Positions 8,898-18,052 of a DNA stretch of 36,290 bases are shown here, one piece after another; the stretch's first letter is position 1, and every line of letters begins with the position of its first letter. The stretch covers positions 1 through 36,290 of the forward strand of contig JAJYGP010000036.1 of the NCBI GenBank assembly GCA_021785035.1, in the 5' to 3' direction. The position numbers and the translations under genes were made by a program. The notes beneath the pieces are model-generated. The model ran no database searches. It saw nothing but the letters and a program-made list of their open reading frames with translations, and was not told the origin of the DNA. The DNA is from Pseudomonadota bacterium (GTDB taxonomy: Bacteria > Pseudomonadota > Gammaproteobacteria > Acidiferrobacterales > Acidiferrobacteraceae).

Positions 8898-9118
8898 TCT
8901 CGAGCTCCCAGGGAAGGCGTGTATGATGCACGAAGGTCGAGGTCCCGTAAAGACATTTAGGTCTCTTGTCGGGCACGGCGAACCCCGAGGTCGTACCCCC
9001 GTAATCCACCACTCCCGTCCTTATCAAAAAATGACGTCGCGTGAAGCACTGACAGCGCGGGAAGGAAAGGTCTTTCGGCAGCTGGGTGGGACCTCCTCGC
9101 TGTGCGAACCTTAGGGCG
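8898..9118 (-). promoter_or_regulatory. infA upstream region with candidate promoter
   Basis: On the minus strand a -35-like TTTACG (8946-8951) is followed after 17 nt by CATCAT (8923-8928). Each matches the sigma-70 consensus at 4 of 6 bases. The start of transcription would be about 20 nt before the infA ATG. The rest of this 221-nt gap shows no tRNA and no convincing gene. Confidence 0.35.
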
Positions 9119-9871
9119 CTACCGGGCGTGAAAAGAGGGCTCATCGGGTGTCGTTCCCGAAATGACCAGGGGGCCCCAACATCCGTTTTGGTAGCCCTCC
9201 AGGGGCTGGAAGCGGGATTTATACGCCATCTTCGGACTTTCCTTGACCCAGTAGCCTAAATAAAGATAGGGAAGATTGAGAGCTAAGGTCTTCTGGATCT
9301 GCCACAGGATGGCGTACGTTCCGAGACCGCGTTGCGGCGAGGCCGGGTCGTAGAAGGTGTAGACCGCCGACAGACCGTCTGGAAGGTGGTCAACGACGGC
9401 TACCGCCACCAAGGTTTTCGCGGCCCGAAATTCGAAAAACGTGCTGTCGACGTGGCGCCCCACAAGGAATCTGAGATAGGTCGGGGGATCCGGATTGGCC
9501 ATAGTGCCACCCGGATGGCGAGCGTTCTGGTAGCGCAAGAACAACATAAAGTGTTCAATATCGAAGGCTGGCGCTTTGGCGATCACGATCAGATCCCTAT
9601 TGTGATCGAGTGTGCGTCGCTGTCCACGGTGGGCCTTGAACGCGTCTACGGGAATCCGCACCGGCACGCAGGCCTGGCAGCTCTGGCAGTGCGGCCGATA
9701 GATCAGGTCACCACTGCGACGGAACCCACGGCGGTTGAAGTCCCCAAAGAGTTCGGGCGTAATCGGGAATCGCGGGTCCATGAAAAGGGTATTGGCCGTG
9801 TGCTCGGGTAAATAGCTGCAGCTATGACCTGTCGATAAAAACAGGTTCGGCGATTGTTTCGCGATACTCAT
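9119..9871 (-). CDS. bpt: Aspartate/glutamate leucyltransferase (arginyltransferase family)
   Basis: This enzyme moves Leu from Leu-tRNA to proteins that start with Asp or Glu, which makes them ClpS substrates. It has 250 aa, about the family norm. The N-terminal ATE domain shows the Cys-containing start (HSCSYLPEHTANTLF) and the Cys motif CQSCQACVPVRIPV. The C-terminal half is GNAT-like, with GLSAVYTFYDP, RGLGTYAILWQI and YLYLGYWVKESPKMAYKSRFQPLE, all typical of bacterial Ate/Bpt proteins. It overlaps aat by 4 nt (ATGA). With aat, clpS and clpA it forms most of an N-degron pathway within 5 kb. The substrate assignment (Leu, not Arg transfer) follows the bacterial subfamily and was not tested here. 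Confidence 0.93.
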   Translation of the reverse strand: MSIAKQSPNLFLSTGHSCSYLPEHTANTLFMDPRFPITPELFGDFNRRGFRRSGDLIYRPHCQSCQACVPVRIPVDAFKAHRGQRRTLDHNRDLIVIAKAPAFDIEHFMLFLRYQNARHPGGTMANPDPPTYLRFLVGRHVDSTFFEFRAAKTLVAVAVVDHLPDGLSAVYTFYDPASPQRGLGTYAILWQIQKTLALNLPYLYLGYWVKESPKMAYKSRFQPLEGYQNGCWGPLVISGTTPDEPSFHAR

Positions 9872-10557
9872 GAAAAGGCTCTCGGTGTGGACGACCAGCG
9901 GCCAGGGCCCAGTGGCTGCGCGACAGCCTGCTTCAATTGCGCCAAGAACGCGGCGCGGCTAACCAGGGTCGCGCCGAACGCGGCCATATGCGGCGAGGGT
10001 ACTTGGCAGTCGACGAGCGCGAACCCCAGTTGGCGGAGATGGTCAACGAGCGATACGAAGGCGATCTTCGAGGCATTGCTCATCGTGCCGAACATAGATT
10101 CGCCAAAAAACGCCCCACCAATCGCCACGCCATACACCCCGCCGACGAGCACGTCGTCTTGCCAGCATTCGGCGCTGTGGGCAAACCCCTGCCGAAACAA
10201 CTCTTCATAAGCCTCTACCATATCTTCGGTGATCCAGGTCCCCGCTGTGCCCTTCCGGGGGGCCTTGCAGCCGCGAATCACCTCGGGAAAGGCGGTATCA
10301 AAAGAAAGCGAGAAGGTCGATGCGCGAAGCGCCCGCGCGAGGCTGCGGTTTTTTTTCAGCCGATCGGGCAAAAGAATCATGCGCGGATCCGGCGACCACC
10401 AAAGGATCGGAGGCTCGTTGTACCAGGGGAATATCCCGAGCGAGTAGGCGGATAAAAGCCGATCGACGGAAAGATCGCCGCCGATGGCGAGTGGGCCGTC
10501 GGCCGGCCCGAGCTCAGGTGGCGGGAACCGGGGTTCCTCCGGCAAAAGCCAAAGCAT
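9868..10557 (-). CDS. aat: Leucyl/phenylalanyl-tRNA--protein transferase
   Basis: Aat adds Leu or Phe from tRNA to proteins that start with Lys or Arg, creating primary N-degrons for ClpS-ClpAP. The product has 229 aa, the usual size. Family motifs are clear: FPPPELGPADGPLAIGGDLS, YSLGIFPWYNE.PILWWSPDPRM, GTWITEDMVEAYEEL, GGVYGVAIGGAFFGESMF, NASKIAF and DCQVPSPHMAAFGA. It starts with ATG, shares 1 nt with the stop of the upstream 70-aa gene and overlaps bpt by 4 nt. It is therefore the middle of a translationally coupled operon. Confidence 0.97.
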   Translation of the reverse strand: MLWLLPEEPRFPPPELGPADGPLAIGGDLSVDRLLSAYSLGIFPWYNEPPILWWSPDPRMILLPDRLKKNRSLARALRASTFSLSFDTAFPEVIRGCKAPRKGTAGTWITEDMVEAYEELFRQGFAHSAECWQDDVLVGGVYGVAIGGAFFGESMFGTMSNASKIAFVSLVDHLRQLGFALVDCQVPSPHMAAFGATLVSRAAFLAQLKQAVAQPLGPGRWSSTPRAFS

Positions 10558-10769
10558 CAGCGCTCGTCCCCCTGATCAGAAAGCCACATCGTCCAGGAGG
10601 CGTGGTCCGAGACATCGACCCCGACCCGGCGCGCCTCGCTGATCAAGTGGGTCTGAAGATCGGCCAGCAAGTTGCTGTCCATAAGGAGCGAATCCCGGGA
10701 AAGTGCCGCGTGCAAGGTGGTATAGATTCGTTTGAGATCGGCAAGTGAGTAGTGTGTGAGCGGGTTCAT
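10557..10769 (-). CDS. Small hypothetical protein in the aat operon
   Basis: This 70-aa protein is one I do not recognise. It is predicted cytosolic and mostly helical, with no Cys, no signal peptide and no membrane segment. Segments such as YSLADLKRIYTTLH and NLLADLQTHLISEARR look like two helices, and the C-terminus is acidic. Its ATG overlaps the upstream gene stop (ATGA, 10766-10769) and its TGA shares 1 nt with the aat ATG. That exact fit between two coupled genes is the main evidence that it is real. Confidence 0.7.
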   Translation of the reverse strand: MNPLTHYSLADLKRIYTTLHAALSRDSLLMDSNLLADLQTHLISEARRVGVDVSDHASWTMWLSDQGDER

Positions 10770-11893
10770 GATGACTTATGGAATGGAGAGTGGTCGGTCA
10801 ATTCGTTGATGGCCAGTTCCAGGCCCTGGTTCTCGCGCAGCAAAAATTCTTCCACGGCCCGGTTGAATTGGGGGTGGCGAAGCCAGTGAAGGGAGTATGT
10901 GGGGTTCGGAAGAAAGCCGCGACTCAGCTTATGTTCGCCTTGCGCCCCTGCTTCAAAGCGCCTTAAGCCGTGGGCTAGGCAATACTCGATCGCCTGGTAG
11001 TAACAGGTTTCGAAGTGCAGGCCGGGAACTCCAATGTTCGTTCCCCAATAACGTCCGTAAAGAGTGTCATCGTCCCGAAAATACAAGGCCGTGGCTACTA
11101 TTCTTCCGCTTTGCTTGGCCATAAGGAGTATGACCCCTGGGACGTTTTTCCCGATCAAGGAAAAGAACTGCCGAGTGAGATAAGGGATGGCCTCGTACTT
11201 TTGGATAGTGGTGAGATAGAGTTCGTAGAAGGTGTCCCAAAGCGATTCCGTGAGGGCGGTTCCCTCGTAGGTGGTATAGGTGATACCGGCATCGGCGACT
11301 TGCCGCCGCTCGCGTTTGATATTTTTACGCTTGGGAGCGGACAGCGCCGCCAGAAACTCCTGAAAGTCTGACCATCCCGCGTTCGCCCAATGAAATTGAA
11401 AGCTCGTGCGCCGCAAAAATCCCTCGGCTGACAACAGGGCGCATTCCGGTTCAGGACTAAAAAGCCAGTGTAGGGATGAGGCGCCCGTGGCACGCGCGTG
11501 ATCTCGCAGCGCCGTGCTCACGATATGGGCGATCTCCGGGGTCGGCGTGCTGGCCGTCAAGAGACGCCGGCCGGTCACTGGGGTAAAGGGAGTGGCGGCT
11601 ACGAGCTTCGGATAATAGTTGAGGCCGGCTTCGCGGTAGCTGTGAGCCCAGGCCCAGTCGAACACGTATTCGCCGTAGGAGTGCGATTTACGATAGAGCG
11701 GGACTGCGACCTTGAGTTGCCCCGCATCTTTCATGATAAAGGTTTCGGTTTGCCAGCCGGTGTGTGGTCCGACCGATCCGCTCTCTTCAAGCGCCATAAG
11801 AAACTCATGACGCAGGAATGGCTGGGGCCCCGATATCGTGTTCCACGTATCGCGAGGAATCTCCGTCATGCTGCTAAGGAAAGAGGCGATCAT
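10766..11893 (-). CDS. FemAB-like / peptidogalycan GNAT-family protein (COG3146, DUF482)
   Basis: This 375-aa protein belongs to the DUF482 group of acyltransferase-like proteins with a double GNAT fold. Their exact reaction is not settled; a role in cell envelope or peptide modification is usually proposed. Recognisable stretches are QPFLRHEFLMALEESGSV, GEYVFDWAWAHSYREAGLNYYPKL, FTPVTGRRLL, SSLHWLF, LSAPKRKNIKRERR, GRYWGTNIGVPGLHFETCYYQ and RFEAGAQGEHKLSRGF. It opens the operon of this gene, the 70-aa gene, aat and bpt. An aminoacyl-tRNA-using fold next to aat and bpt is suggestive, but that link is my inference. Confidence 0.85.
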   Translation of the reverse strand: MIASFLSSMTEIPRDTWNTISGPQPFLRHEFLMALEESGSVGPHTGWQTETFIMKDAGQLKVAVPLYRKSHSYGEYVFDWAWAHSYREAGLNYYPKLVAATPFTPVTGRRLLTASTPTPEIAHIVSTALRDHARATGASSLHWLFSPEPECALLSAEGFLRRTSFQFHWANAGWSDFQEFLAALSAPKRKNIKRERRQVADAGITYTTYEGTALTESLWDTFYELYLTTIQKYEAIPYLTRQFFSLIGKNVPGVILLMAKQSGRIVATALYFRDDDTLYGRYWGTNIGVPGLHFETCYYQAIEYCLAHGLRRFEAGAQGEHKLSRGFLPNPTYSLHWLRHPQFNRAVEEFLLRENQGLELAINELTDHSPFHKSS

Positions 11894-11922
11894 GCCGGCG
11901 AGTTTACCATCGGTACCATGGC

Positions 11923-13311
11923 TTAACCGCGCGATCCGACATGGCTGCTCCGGGGGGAGGAGCCGGATGGCGGCCTAAGAAGGGCGTTGAGCTGGCGGAT
12001 ATCGCCTACGGTCAGTTCGCTCACGGCGGCCTTGAGGCTGAGGCGGCTTAGTAAATAAGCAAACACTGCACGCGCAAAGTCCCGCCGCGCCTGATAATAG
12101 TTCTGTTGCGCGCGCAAGACCTCGACATCGTTGCGCACACCCACTTTAAGCCCGAGCCGGTCAGATTGTAGCGCAACGTGCGCCGCCTTTTCGGCTACGC
12201 GCAGCGCGCGGACTTCGGCGTAGCCATTGCGCTCATTGAGAAAGGCTTGGCGTACGTCAAATTCGACCGCCCGTTCGGTGCGCAATACCGCCACGTGGGC
12301 TTTATAAGCGCGGGCCTCGGCCCTGGCGCTTGCCGCTGAAAGTTCGCCCCCTTGGTAAATGGGAAGCGAGAGGTTAAGGCCGATTGATTTTTCTCGGATG
12401 ACTGAACCAAAGCCAAATTGGCTATTGCCGGCGCGATTATAGGTGTAGGCCGCCTCGGCCGTGATGGTGGGGTAGCGGCCGGCCGCTGCGGCCGAGGCGC
12501 GAGCTCGGGCTGCCCGAGCCTCAGCCCGGGTGGCAAGGAGAACGAGGTTGTGGCGGGATGCACGACTTTCTTCCAGGAGCACGCTGCCGCGACTGGGGGG
12601 CGGTGGTAGTTTGCCAAGCGCAAGCGGCCAGACGTGGCGCGCCCGGGCCCCGGTCATTTGCTCGATACGGCTGCGTGTGATGCGCACCGCATTGGCAGCG
12701 TCGAGCGCCTGGGCCCGGACCGCTTCATATCGGGCGCGGGCATCCTTGGCGTCGATAACGGTGGCGGTCCCCAGGCGGAAGCTGCGTTTTGCCCGGGCCA
12801 GTTGCGCGCGCAAGGCGTGCTCTTCGGCCTGTCTTAAACGGAGTTCGCTTTTTGCAAGAAGCAGATCGAAATACCGTTGGGCAACGGAGAGAACCAAACG
12901 GCTTGCGGAAAGTCGGTAACGGATTCGCGAGGCCTTGAGGCTTTGGCCAGCGGCCCGATAGTCATAAAGCGCCTGCACGTTCAAAAGGGTTTCGGTCACC
13001 GAGATGCCATAGCCGTTTGAGTTAAAGGCGAAACGACCGCTCGGAAACGTAAACCCGGTGGTGCCGCCAAGGATCGTAGACTGGAGGATGTTGTAGGCCG
13101 TATTGGCGTTCGCCGAGACGTGGGGAAGGAAGGCTGAGCGCGCGACGGGTATCAGTGTGCGCGCCTCGCGGTAGGAGGCGCCCGATTCCGCGTAACGCAT
13201 ATCGTGGACCACGGCCTCGGCATAGAGGTGCGTAAGGTTTAGGGCGCGAGCCGCGTCTGGTGTCAGCGTGAACGCTCCGGCGGCCATGACAAGTAGCAAA
13301 AGGTTTTTCAT
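11923..13311 (-). CDS. TolC-family outer membrane protein
   Basis: This is a second TolC-like channel of about 462 aa when started at the ATG at 13311. That start gives a clean signal peptide (MKNLLLLVMAAGAFTL, cleavage likely after ARA), and a longer start at 13386 would bury it. The two repeats of the family are present, with ATVIDAKDARARYEAVRAQAL in the first and RNDVEVLRAQQNYYQARRDF in the second. Strands such as SIGLNLSLPIYQGGELSA are typical. The ribosome site is poor. The gene follows the adaptor lipoprotein after a 138-nt gap, and no inner membrane transporter is next to them. Confidence 0.9.
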   Translation of the reverse strand: MKNLLLLVMAAGAFTLTPDAARALNLTHLYAEAVVHDMRYAESGASYREARTLIPVARSAFLPHVSANANTAYNILQSTILGGTTGFTFPSGRFAFNSNGYGISVTETLLNVQALYDYRAAGQSLKASRIRYRLSASRLVLSVAQRYFDLLLAKSELRLRQAEEHALRAQLARAKRSFRLGTATVIDAKDARARYEAVRAQALDAANAVRITRSRIEQMTGARARHVWPLALGKLPPPPSRGSVLLEESRASRHNLVLLATRAEARAARARASAAAAGRYPTITAEAAYTYNRAGNSQFGFGSVIREKSIGLNLSLPIYQGGELSAASARAEARAYKAHVAVLRTERAVEFDVRQAFLNERNGYAEVRALRVAEKAAHVALQSDRLGLKVGVRNDVEVLRAQQNYYQARRDFARAVFAYLLSRLSLKAAVSELTVGDIRQLNALLRPPSGSSPRSSHVGSRG

Positions 13312-13449
13312 TTTGAGGTTTAGTTTCCTTTGGGTATGCGGGCGTTTTAGACCCGGATACCGAAGCACGACTGTGTGCCGCAACATTTACATTCTGGTAT
13401 GTCTCCCGTCTACCGGTCCGCTACGCTTGACGCTCGCGCGTGTCGGTCC

Positions 13450-14307
13450 CTAATGTCGCCCGCTGATCCTCACCCGGGTCCCGTTGATGAGGGATTGGCT
13501 GGGGTCCGTGACGACGGTGGCGCCGGGCGCAAGGCCCGAGGAGATGACCGCCAGCCGACGAAGCCTTGCAGCGACCGTCACGTTTTGCATGCGCACGATT
13601 CGATGATGGAGCACAAAAACGACATCGCCAGAGCGCCGAAGCGCGACACTTGATTTTGGCAACACAAGAACGGGCCTATCCGCTATGACGACATCGGCCC
13701 GTACCGGACTCCCTACGACCCATCCGTGCCGTGGCGGTAAGGTGATTATCGCGAAGATGGCATGGTGTTTGAGGTGCGGTATGAGGCGTGCGATGGTTCC
13801 AGTGACCGGCGAACGAGGGGCTAGAGGGCTATGGAGAAGCACCGCTTGGCCGATGTGCAGGTCCGGGCTGAGTGTTGCCGAAAATGGTACTCGGGCTTGC
13901 CGCACGGTCGCCCCCCTCCAACCGAAAAGGGCCTGCCCTTGATGAATTCTAGTTCCCGCCGGCACCAGAATTTGGGTGATGACCCCGGGTGCTGGCGCGA
14001 CAATCGGAGCCAAGTGCCCCCCGGGGCCTTGGGGTCGTATATAGGCCAATGGGGCGCCGGCGGCAACAGATTGATCGACCGCGACCCGCAGGCGCGTCAA
14101 ACGACCCGCGATGCGGGCATTGATCACGGGGGAAAGCCCGGGCCCCACATCCCCTATGGCCGTGACAAGGCGTGGGACGGGGCGGATAACAGCGAGAGCG
14201 GTATGGACCGTGACTTGGCGCCGAAGCGTCCCGGGCGAGTCGTGGGAGCAGGCACTAAGACCTGCGGCGAGAGCGATGAATGCGACACGCTTGATATCTA
14301 CGGCCAC
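13450..14307 (-). CDS. Efflux adaptor lipoprotein without alpha-hairpin (HlyD/MFP family)
   Basis: This is a periplasmic adaptor of about 285 aa. The GTG at 14307 is chosen because AGAGGA (14314-14319) lies 6 nt upstream and the product then has a short lipoprotein signal (VAFIALAAGLSAC) with the acylated Cys at residue 20. Two lipoyl half-motifs are visible (GRLTRLRVAVDQSVAAGAPL and APGVITQILVPAGTRIHQGQ). Only about 15 residues separate them, so the usual helical hairpin is missing. Beta-barrel and membrane-proximal domains follow (HIGQAVLLHS, LAPGATVVTDPSQSLINGTRV). The TolC-like gene lies downstream and no pump gene is adjacent. It is divergent from sucC. Confidence 0.8.
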   Translation of the reverse strand: MAVDIKRVAFIALAAGLSACSHDSPGTLRRQVTVHTALAVIRPVPRLVTAIGDVGPGLSPVINARIAGRLTRLRVAVDQSVAAGAPLAYIRPQGPGGHLAPIVAPAPGVITQILVPAGTRIHQGQALFGWRGATVRQARVPFSATLSPDLHIGQAVLLHSPLAPRSPVTGTIARLIPHLKHHAIFAIITLPPRHGWVVGSPVRADVVIADRPVLVLPKSSVALRRSGDVVFVLHHRIVRMQNVTVAARLRRLAVISSGLAPGATVVTDPSQSLINGTRVRISGRH

Positions 14308-14375
14308 TGCGAGTCCTCTTAAGGGCGCCATAGTAGTCGGGCGATCGCGGCTCTGCAAGCCAGCGGCGCTTGCTA

Positions 14376-14384
14376 TGGCATAAT
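14376..14384 (+). promoter_or_regulatory. Candidate extended -10 promoter of sucCD-nadE
   Basis: TGG-CATAAT at 14376-14384 is a TGn-type extended -10 element 35 nt before the sucC GTG. No good -35 box is needed with an extended -10, and none is clear here. It lies in the 111-nt gap between divergent adaptor and sucC genes. AAGGAGAG follows as the sucC ribosome site. Confidence 0.5.
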
Positions 14385-14418
14385 AGCGTTTTGTGACCGG
14401 GATAATAAGGAGAGTGCG

Positions 14419-15570
14419 GTGCGTCTACATGAGTACCAGGCTAAGGCTCTATTTGCGCGGTATGGCCTGCCAACGCCTGTGGGATCGGTAGTAGCGACAG
14501 AAGACGAGGCCGCGCGCCTCTGTGCGCGTTGGCGGTGTCCGTCGTGCGTGGTTAAGGCCCAGATTCATGCCGGGGCTCGCGGAAAGGCGGGCGGGGTACG
14601 CGTTGTGCCGATAGCCGAGTTGCCCAAGACCGTGCGTCAGTGGCTGGGATCGCGACTCGCCACCGCGCAGACCGGACCCGGTGGACAACTCGTGACGCGT
14701 GTGTTGGTCGAGGAACCGGTTGCCGTGGCATCCGAGCTCTACCTTGCGTGCGTTGTTGATAGGCGGCTTGGCAAGCGGATGATTCTGGCCGGGACCCAAG
14801 GCGGAGTCGGAATTGAGGAGGGATCCGCGCCGCTTCAAATCCCGATAGATAGCCTAAAGGGGTTCTCGCCCTACCAGGGACGCGCGCTTGCCAAGGCCCT
14901 TCATCTCTCTGGGCGCCTAGTCGGCGCCTTCGGGGATTTCGTGGCGCACCTCGTCGATCTGACGATAGCGACGGATGCCCTTTTGGTTGAGATCAATCCC
15001 CTTATGGTGACGACGGAGGGGACTCTGGTGGCCGGAGACGGCAAAATCGAGATTGACGACAACGCTTTATGGCGCCAACCCGAACTCGATGCTGAGCGTG
15101 ATCCGCAACAAAGCGATCAAAAGGACGAGCAGGCACGTGCATTAGGGCTTCAGTATATTGCTTTGGACGGGGATATTGGTTGCTTGGTCAATGGCGCGGG
15201 CTTGGCTATGGCGACCATGGATTTGATTGCGCTGGCGGGCGGTCGACCAGCGAACTTTCTCGATGTCGGAGGCGGCACGACCGCGCAAAAGGTCGCCGAA
15301 GCCTTGGCGCTCTTAGTGTCCGATAGGCGCGTGAAGACCGTGTTAGTCAATATCTTTGGCGGTATTGTGCGCTGCGATCTCATTGCTGAAGGCCTGGTGT
15401 TGGCGGCCAACGGTTTTGGGCGCTCGCTTCCGATCGTGGTGCGGCTCGTGGGTACGCGACGCGAAGAGGGTCAGAAGATCCTGGCGGAAAGTGGCCTGGA
15501 GGTGGATGTGACGGACAGCTTGCAAGACGCGGCAGAAAAGGCCGTGAGACGTGCCGGGGCAATCGTATGA
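14419..15570 (+). CDS. sucC: Succinate--CoA ligase (ADP/GDP-forming), beta subunit
   Basis: This TCA-cycle enzyme subunit makes ATP or GTP while converting succinyl-CoA to succinate. It has 383 aa (E. coli SucC has 388). The GTG at 14419 follows AAGGAGAG. The product begins [20 protein letters not shown], the family start. The ATP-grasp region has [17 protein letters not shown]. The metal and phosphate region has LLVEINPL and [11 protein letters not shown], and the CoA-ligase domain has [19 protein letters not shown] and [10 protein letters not shown]. sucD overlaps by 4 nt. A malate-CoA ligase role is possible in methylotrophs, but no such genes are near. Confidence 0.96.
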   Translation: MRLHEYQAKALFARYGLPTPVGSVVATEDEAARLCARWRCPSCVVKAQIHAGARGKAGGVRVVPIAELPKTVRQWLGSRLATAQTGPGGQLVTRVLVEEPVAVASELYLACVVDRRLGKRMILAGTQGGVGIEEGSAPLQIPIDSLKGFSPYQGRALAKALHLSGRLVGAFGDFVAHLVDLTIATDALLVEINPLMVTTEGTLVAGDGKIEIDDNALWRQPELDAERDPQQSDQKDEQARALGLQYIALDGDIGCLVNGAGLAMATMDLIALAGGRPANFLDVGGGTTAQKVAEALALLVSDRRVKTVLVNIFGGIVRCDLIAEGLVLAANGFGRSLPIVVRLVGTRREEGQKILAESGLEVDVTDSLQDAAEKAVRRAGAIV

Positions 15571-16439
15571 GCGTGTTGATTCATAAGGGGACGCGGGTCA
15601 TTTGCCAGGGCTTTACCGGCAAGCAAGGCACGTTTCATTGCCAACAGGCGATAGAGTACGGGACCAGTTTGGTGGGGGGAGTGACACCTGGGAAAGGCGG
15701 TACGCGCCATCTTGATCGTCCGGTATTCGACACCGTGTCCGAGGCGGTGGCGGCCGTGTCCCCGGATGCCTCCGTGATCTACGTACCTCCTATGGCCGCT
15801 GCAGACGCCATTTTAGAGGCCGGCGCTGCGGGTATCGGGCTTGTGGTCTGTATCACGGAAGGCATACCCGTCGCCGACATGGTGCGGGTGAAGGCCCTCT
15901 TACCGCAGACGACGCGGCTAATCGGACCCAATTGTCCGGGCGTCATTACCTCTGGGGAATGCAAGATCGGCATCATGCCCGGATCGATCCATCAACGGGG
16001 CGTGATCGGGATCGTGTCGCGTTCTGGAACCCTCACTTACGAAGCCGTCGCGCAAACCACCGCGGCCGGCCTTGGCCAAACCACCTGTATAGGGATAGGC
16101 GGTGATCCGATTCATGGCTTGAGTTTTATCGACTGCCTGCGTCTCTTCGAGGCCGACCCAGCCACTGAGGCTATTTTGATGGTGGGCGAGATTGGTGGCG
16201 AAGAGGAGGAGAAGGCGGCCGAGTTTATCCCGGACCACGTCACTAAACCGGTGGTCGCCTATATCGCGGGGCTTACGGCGCCGCCTGGGCGGCGCATGGG
16301 CCATGCCGGGGCCGTAATTGCGGGGTCGCGCGGCACGGCGCAGGCGAAGAAGGCGGCGCTGGCCACAGTGGGCGTGACGGTTGTGGAGTCACCGGCCCAT
16401 ATGGGTCAAACAGTCGCGGCGCGCTTGAGGTCGTCGTGA
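15567..16439 (+). CDS. sucD: Succinate--CoA ligase, alpha subunit
   Basis: This subunit carries the phospho-histidine and binds CoA. It has 290 aa, the usual length. The CoA-binding Rossmann start is [28 protein letters not shown] and [13 protein letters not shown] are typical of the family. The catalytic His is H246 in [18 protein letters not shown], the same number as in E. coli SucD. It overlaps sucC (ATGA) and nadE (GTGA), so subunit stoichiometry is probably kept by coupled translation. Confidence 0.97.
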   Translation: MSVLIHKGTRVICQGFTGKQGTFHCQQAIEYGTSLVGGVTPGKGGTRHLDRPVFDTVSEAVAAVSPDASVIYVPPMAAADAILEAGAAGIGLVVCITEGIPVADMVRVKALLPQTTRLIGPNCPGVITSGECKIGIMPGSIHQRGVIGIVSRSGTLTYEAVAQTTAAGLGQTTCIGIGGDPIHGLSFIDCLRLFEADPATEAILMVGEIGGEEEEKAAEFIPDHVTKPVVAYIAGLTAPPGRRMGHAGAVIAGSRGTAQAKKAALATVGVTVVESPAHMGQTVAARLRSS

Positions 16440-18052
16440 CCACCATTGCGCTCGGCCAAATGCGTTGTGAGGTGGGTGATCTTCGCGGCAACGGCGATCG
16501 CATGGAGGCTTTGGCGCTGCGGGCAATCGCTGAACAGGGCGCGGACCTCATCGCTTTTCCGGAACTGTCTCTCACGGGTTATCCCCCCGAAGATCTCCTT
16601 CTTAATGCCGGTTTTGTGGCGGAGGCGAAAGCAGCCCTTCTGGCGCTTGCGGCGCGCGTGGACGGCATAGATATGCTGGTGGGCCTTCCCTGGGCGGAGG
16701 GCGGACAGCTCTTCAATGCCGCGGCCTGGGTCCATGGGGGTCAGGTGGTCGGCCTCTATCGCAAACGGCTTTTGCCCAACTATGGGGTGTTCGATGAGCG
16801 GCGGTATTTTGCGCCCGGGGACGCGGTGTTTGTGCGGTCTGTAGGGGACGTGGCGGTTGGCGTCACTATCTGCGAGGACTTATGGGAGCCCGGCCCGGCG
16901 CGGGCGGCAAATGAGGCCGGGGCTCGCGTCCTTATCACCATAAACGCCTCCCCTTATCACCGAGGAAAAGATCTGATCCGTCTCGAGACGGGGCGCGCCC
17001 GCGTAGCGGAGACCGGAATGGCGATCGTCTACGTAAATATGATAGGGGCCCAAGACGAACTGGTATTTGACGGGGAATCGTTTGTTTTGGGATCGGACGG
17101 GCGGGCCGCGGTCCGTGCGCACGCATTTGAAGAGGATCTTGTGGCGGCTCGTTTTGGTTCCAAAGGCGAGACCCTAGACGGCGAGCAGCGAATCTGGCCG
17201 ATGCCCATCGCCGGGGTTTATCGAGCCCTGACGCTCGGTCTGCGCGAATATGTCCAGAAGAATGGTTTCACTGAGGTCGTGCTGGGTTTATCGGGAGGGG
17301 TGGATTCCGCCTTGGCCTTGATTTTGTGTTGCGATGCGTTCTCAGCTGACAGGGTGCAGGCGGTTATGATGCCGTCTCGCTACACACTACCCATGAGCAT
17401 CGAAGATGCGCGGACCCAGGCCGAAAACATCGGTGTTCGATTGACGATGGCGCCGATAGGTGAGATCTATGGGGCTTTTGCGCAGGTATTGGATGGCCAT
17501 TGGCAGGGTCCAGGACACGGCTTGGCTACTGAAAATCTTCAGGCACGTATTCGTGGGACGCTTTTGATGGCGCTTGCCAATGCTCAGCGGGGGCTCGTTG
17601 TGGTGACCAGCAACAAGAGCGAACTTGCGGTCGGTTACACGACGCTCTATGGAGATATGGCGGGCGGATACGCGCCGCTTAAGGATGTCTTTAAGACCGA
17701 TGTGTATGCCTTGGCCAACTATCGTAACGGCGTCTCGGAGGTGATACCTGAGCGGGTCCTTACTCGACCGCCCACGGCCGAACTTCGTTTTGATCAGAAG
17801 GACACCGATAGCCTTCCTCCGTACGAGTTACTCGACGCCATTCTTGTGCGTATGGTGGAACAGAATTGCGGGCGACAAGATTTATTGGCCTCCGGCTACG
17901 ATCCCGCGATTGTCGATCGCGTCCTAAGCCTCGTTCGGCTTGCGGAACATAAGCGCAAGCAAGCTCCACTTGGCACCCGCGTGAGCGCTCGCGCCTTTGG
18001 GCGCGATTGGCGCTATCCGGTGAGCGCGCGCTATGGCGTCGGTAAGATGTGA
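16436..18052 (+). CDS. nadE: Glutamine-dependent NAD+ synthetase
   Basis: NadE makes NAD+ from deamido-NAD+, ATP and glutamine. This is the long form (538 aa) with a nitrilase-type glutaminase domain fused to the synthetase. The nitrilase triad is visible as E43 ([15 protein letters not shown]), K110 ([19 protein letters not shown]) and C146 ([13 protein letters not shown]). The synthetase P-loop is [14 protein letters not shown], followed by [33 protein letters not shown] and [19 protein letters not shown] (contacts with ATP and substrate). It begins at a GTG overlapping the sucD stop. It converges on bamD and overlaps its 3' end by 22 nt. Confidence 0.97.
   Translation: MTTIALGQMRCEVGDLRGNGDRMEALALRAIAEQGADLIAFPELSLTGYPPEDLLLNAGFVAEAKAALLALAARVDGIDMLVGLPWAEGGQLFNAAAWVHGGQVVGLYRKRLLPNYGVFDERRYFAPGDAVFVRSVGDVAVGVTICEDLWEPGPARAANEAGARVLITINASPYHRGKDLIRLETGRARVAETGMAIVYVNMIGAQDELVFDGESFVLGSDGRAAVRAHAFEEDLVAARFGSKGETLDGEQRIWPMPIAGVYRALTLGLREYVQKNGFTEVVLGLSGGVDSALALILCCDAFSADRVQAVMMPSRYTLPMSIEDARTQAENIGVRLTMAPIGEIYGAFAQVLDGHWQGPGHGLATENLQARIRGTLLMALANAQRGLVVVTSNKSELAVGYTTLYGDMAGGYAPLKDVFKTDVYALANYRNGVSEVIPERVLTRPPTAELRFDQKDTDSLPPYELLDAILVRMVEQNCGRQDLLASGYDPAIVDRVLSLVRLAEHKRKQAPLGTRVSARAFGRDWRYPVSARYGVGKM

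Noticed and set aside
8890-9144. 84-codon minus-strand frame filling the bpt-infA gap
   Set aside because: It overlaps both neighbours, lacks a ribosome site, and its text is not protein-like. The gap is better explained as the infA upstream region.
14419-16439. Malate-CoA ligase (mtkAB) instead of sucCD
   Set aside because: Motifs and length fit SucCD, and no serine-cycle gene is in the neighbourhood.
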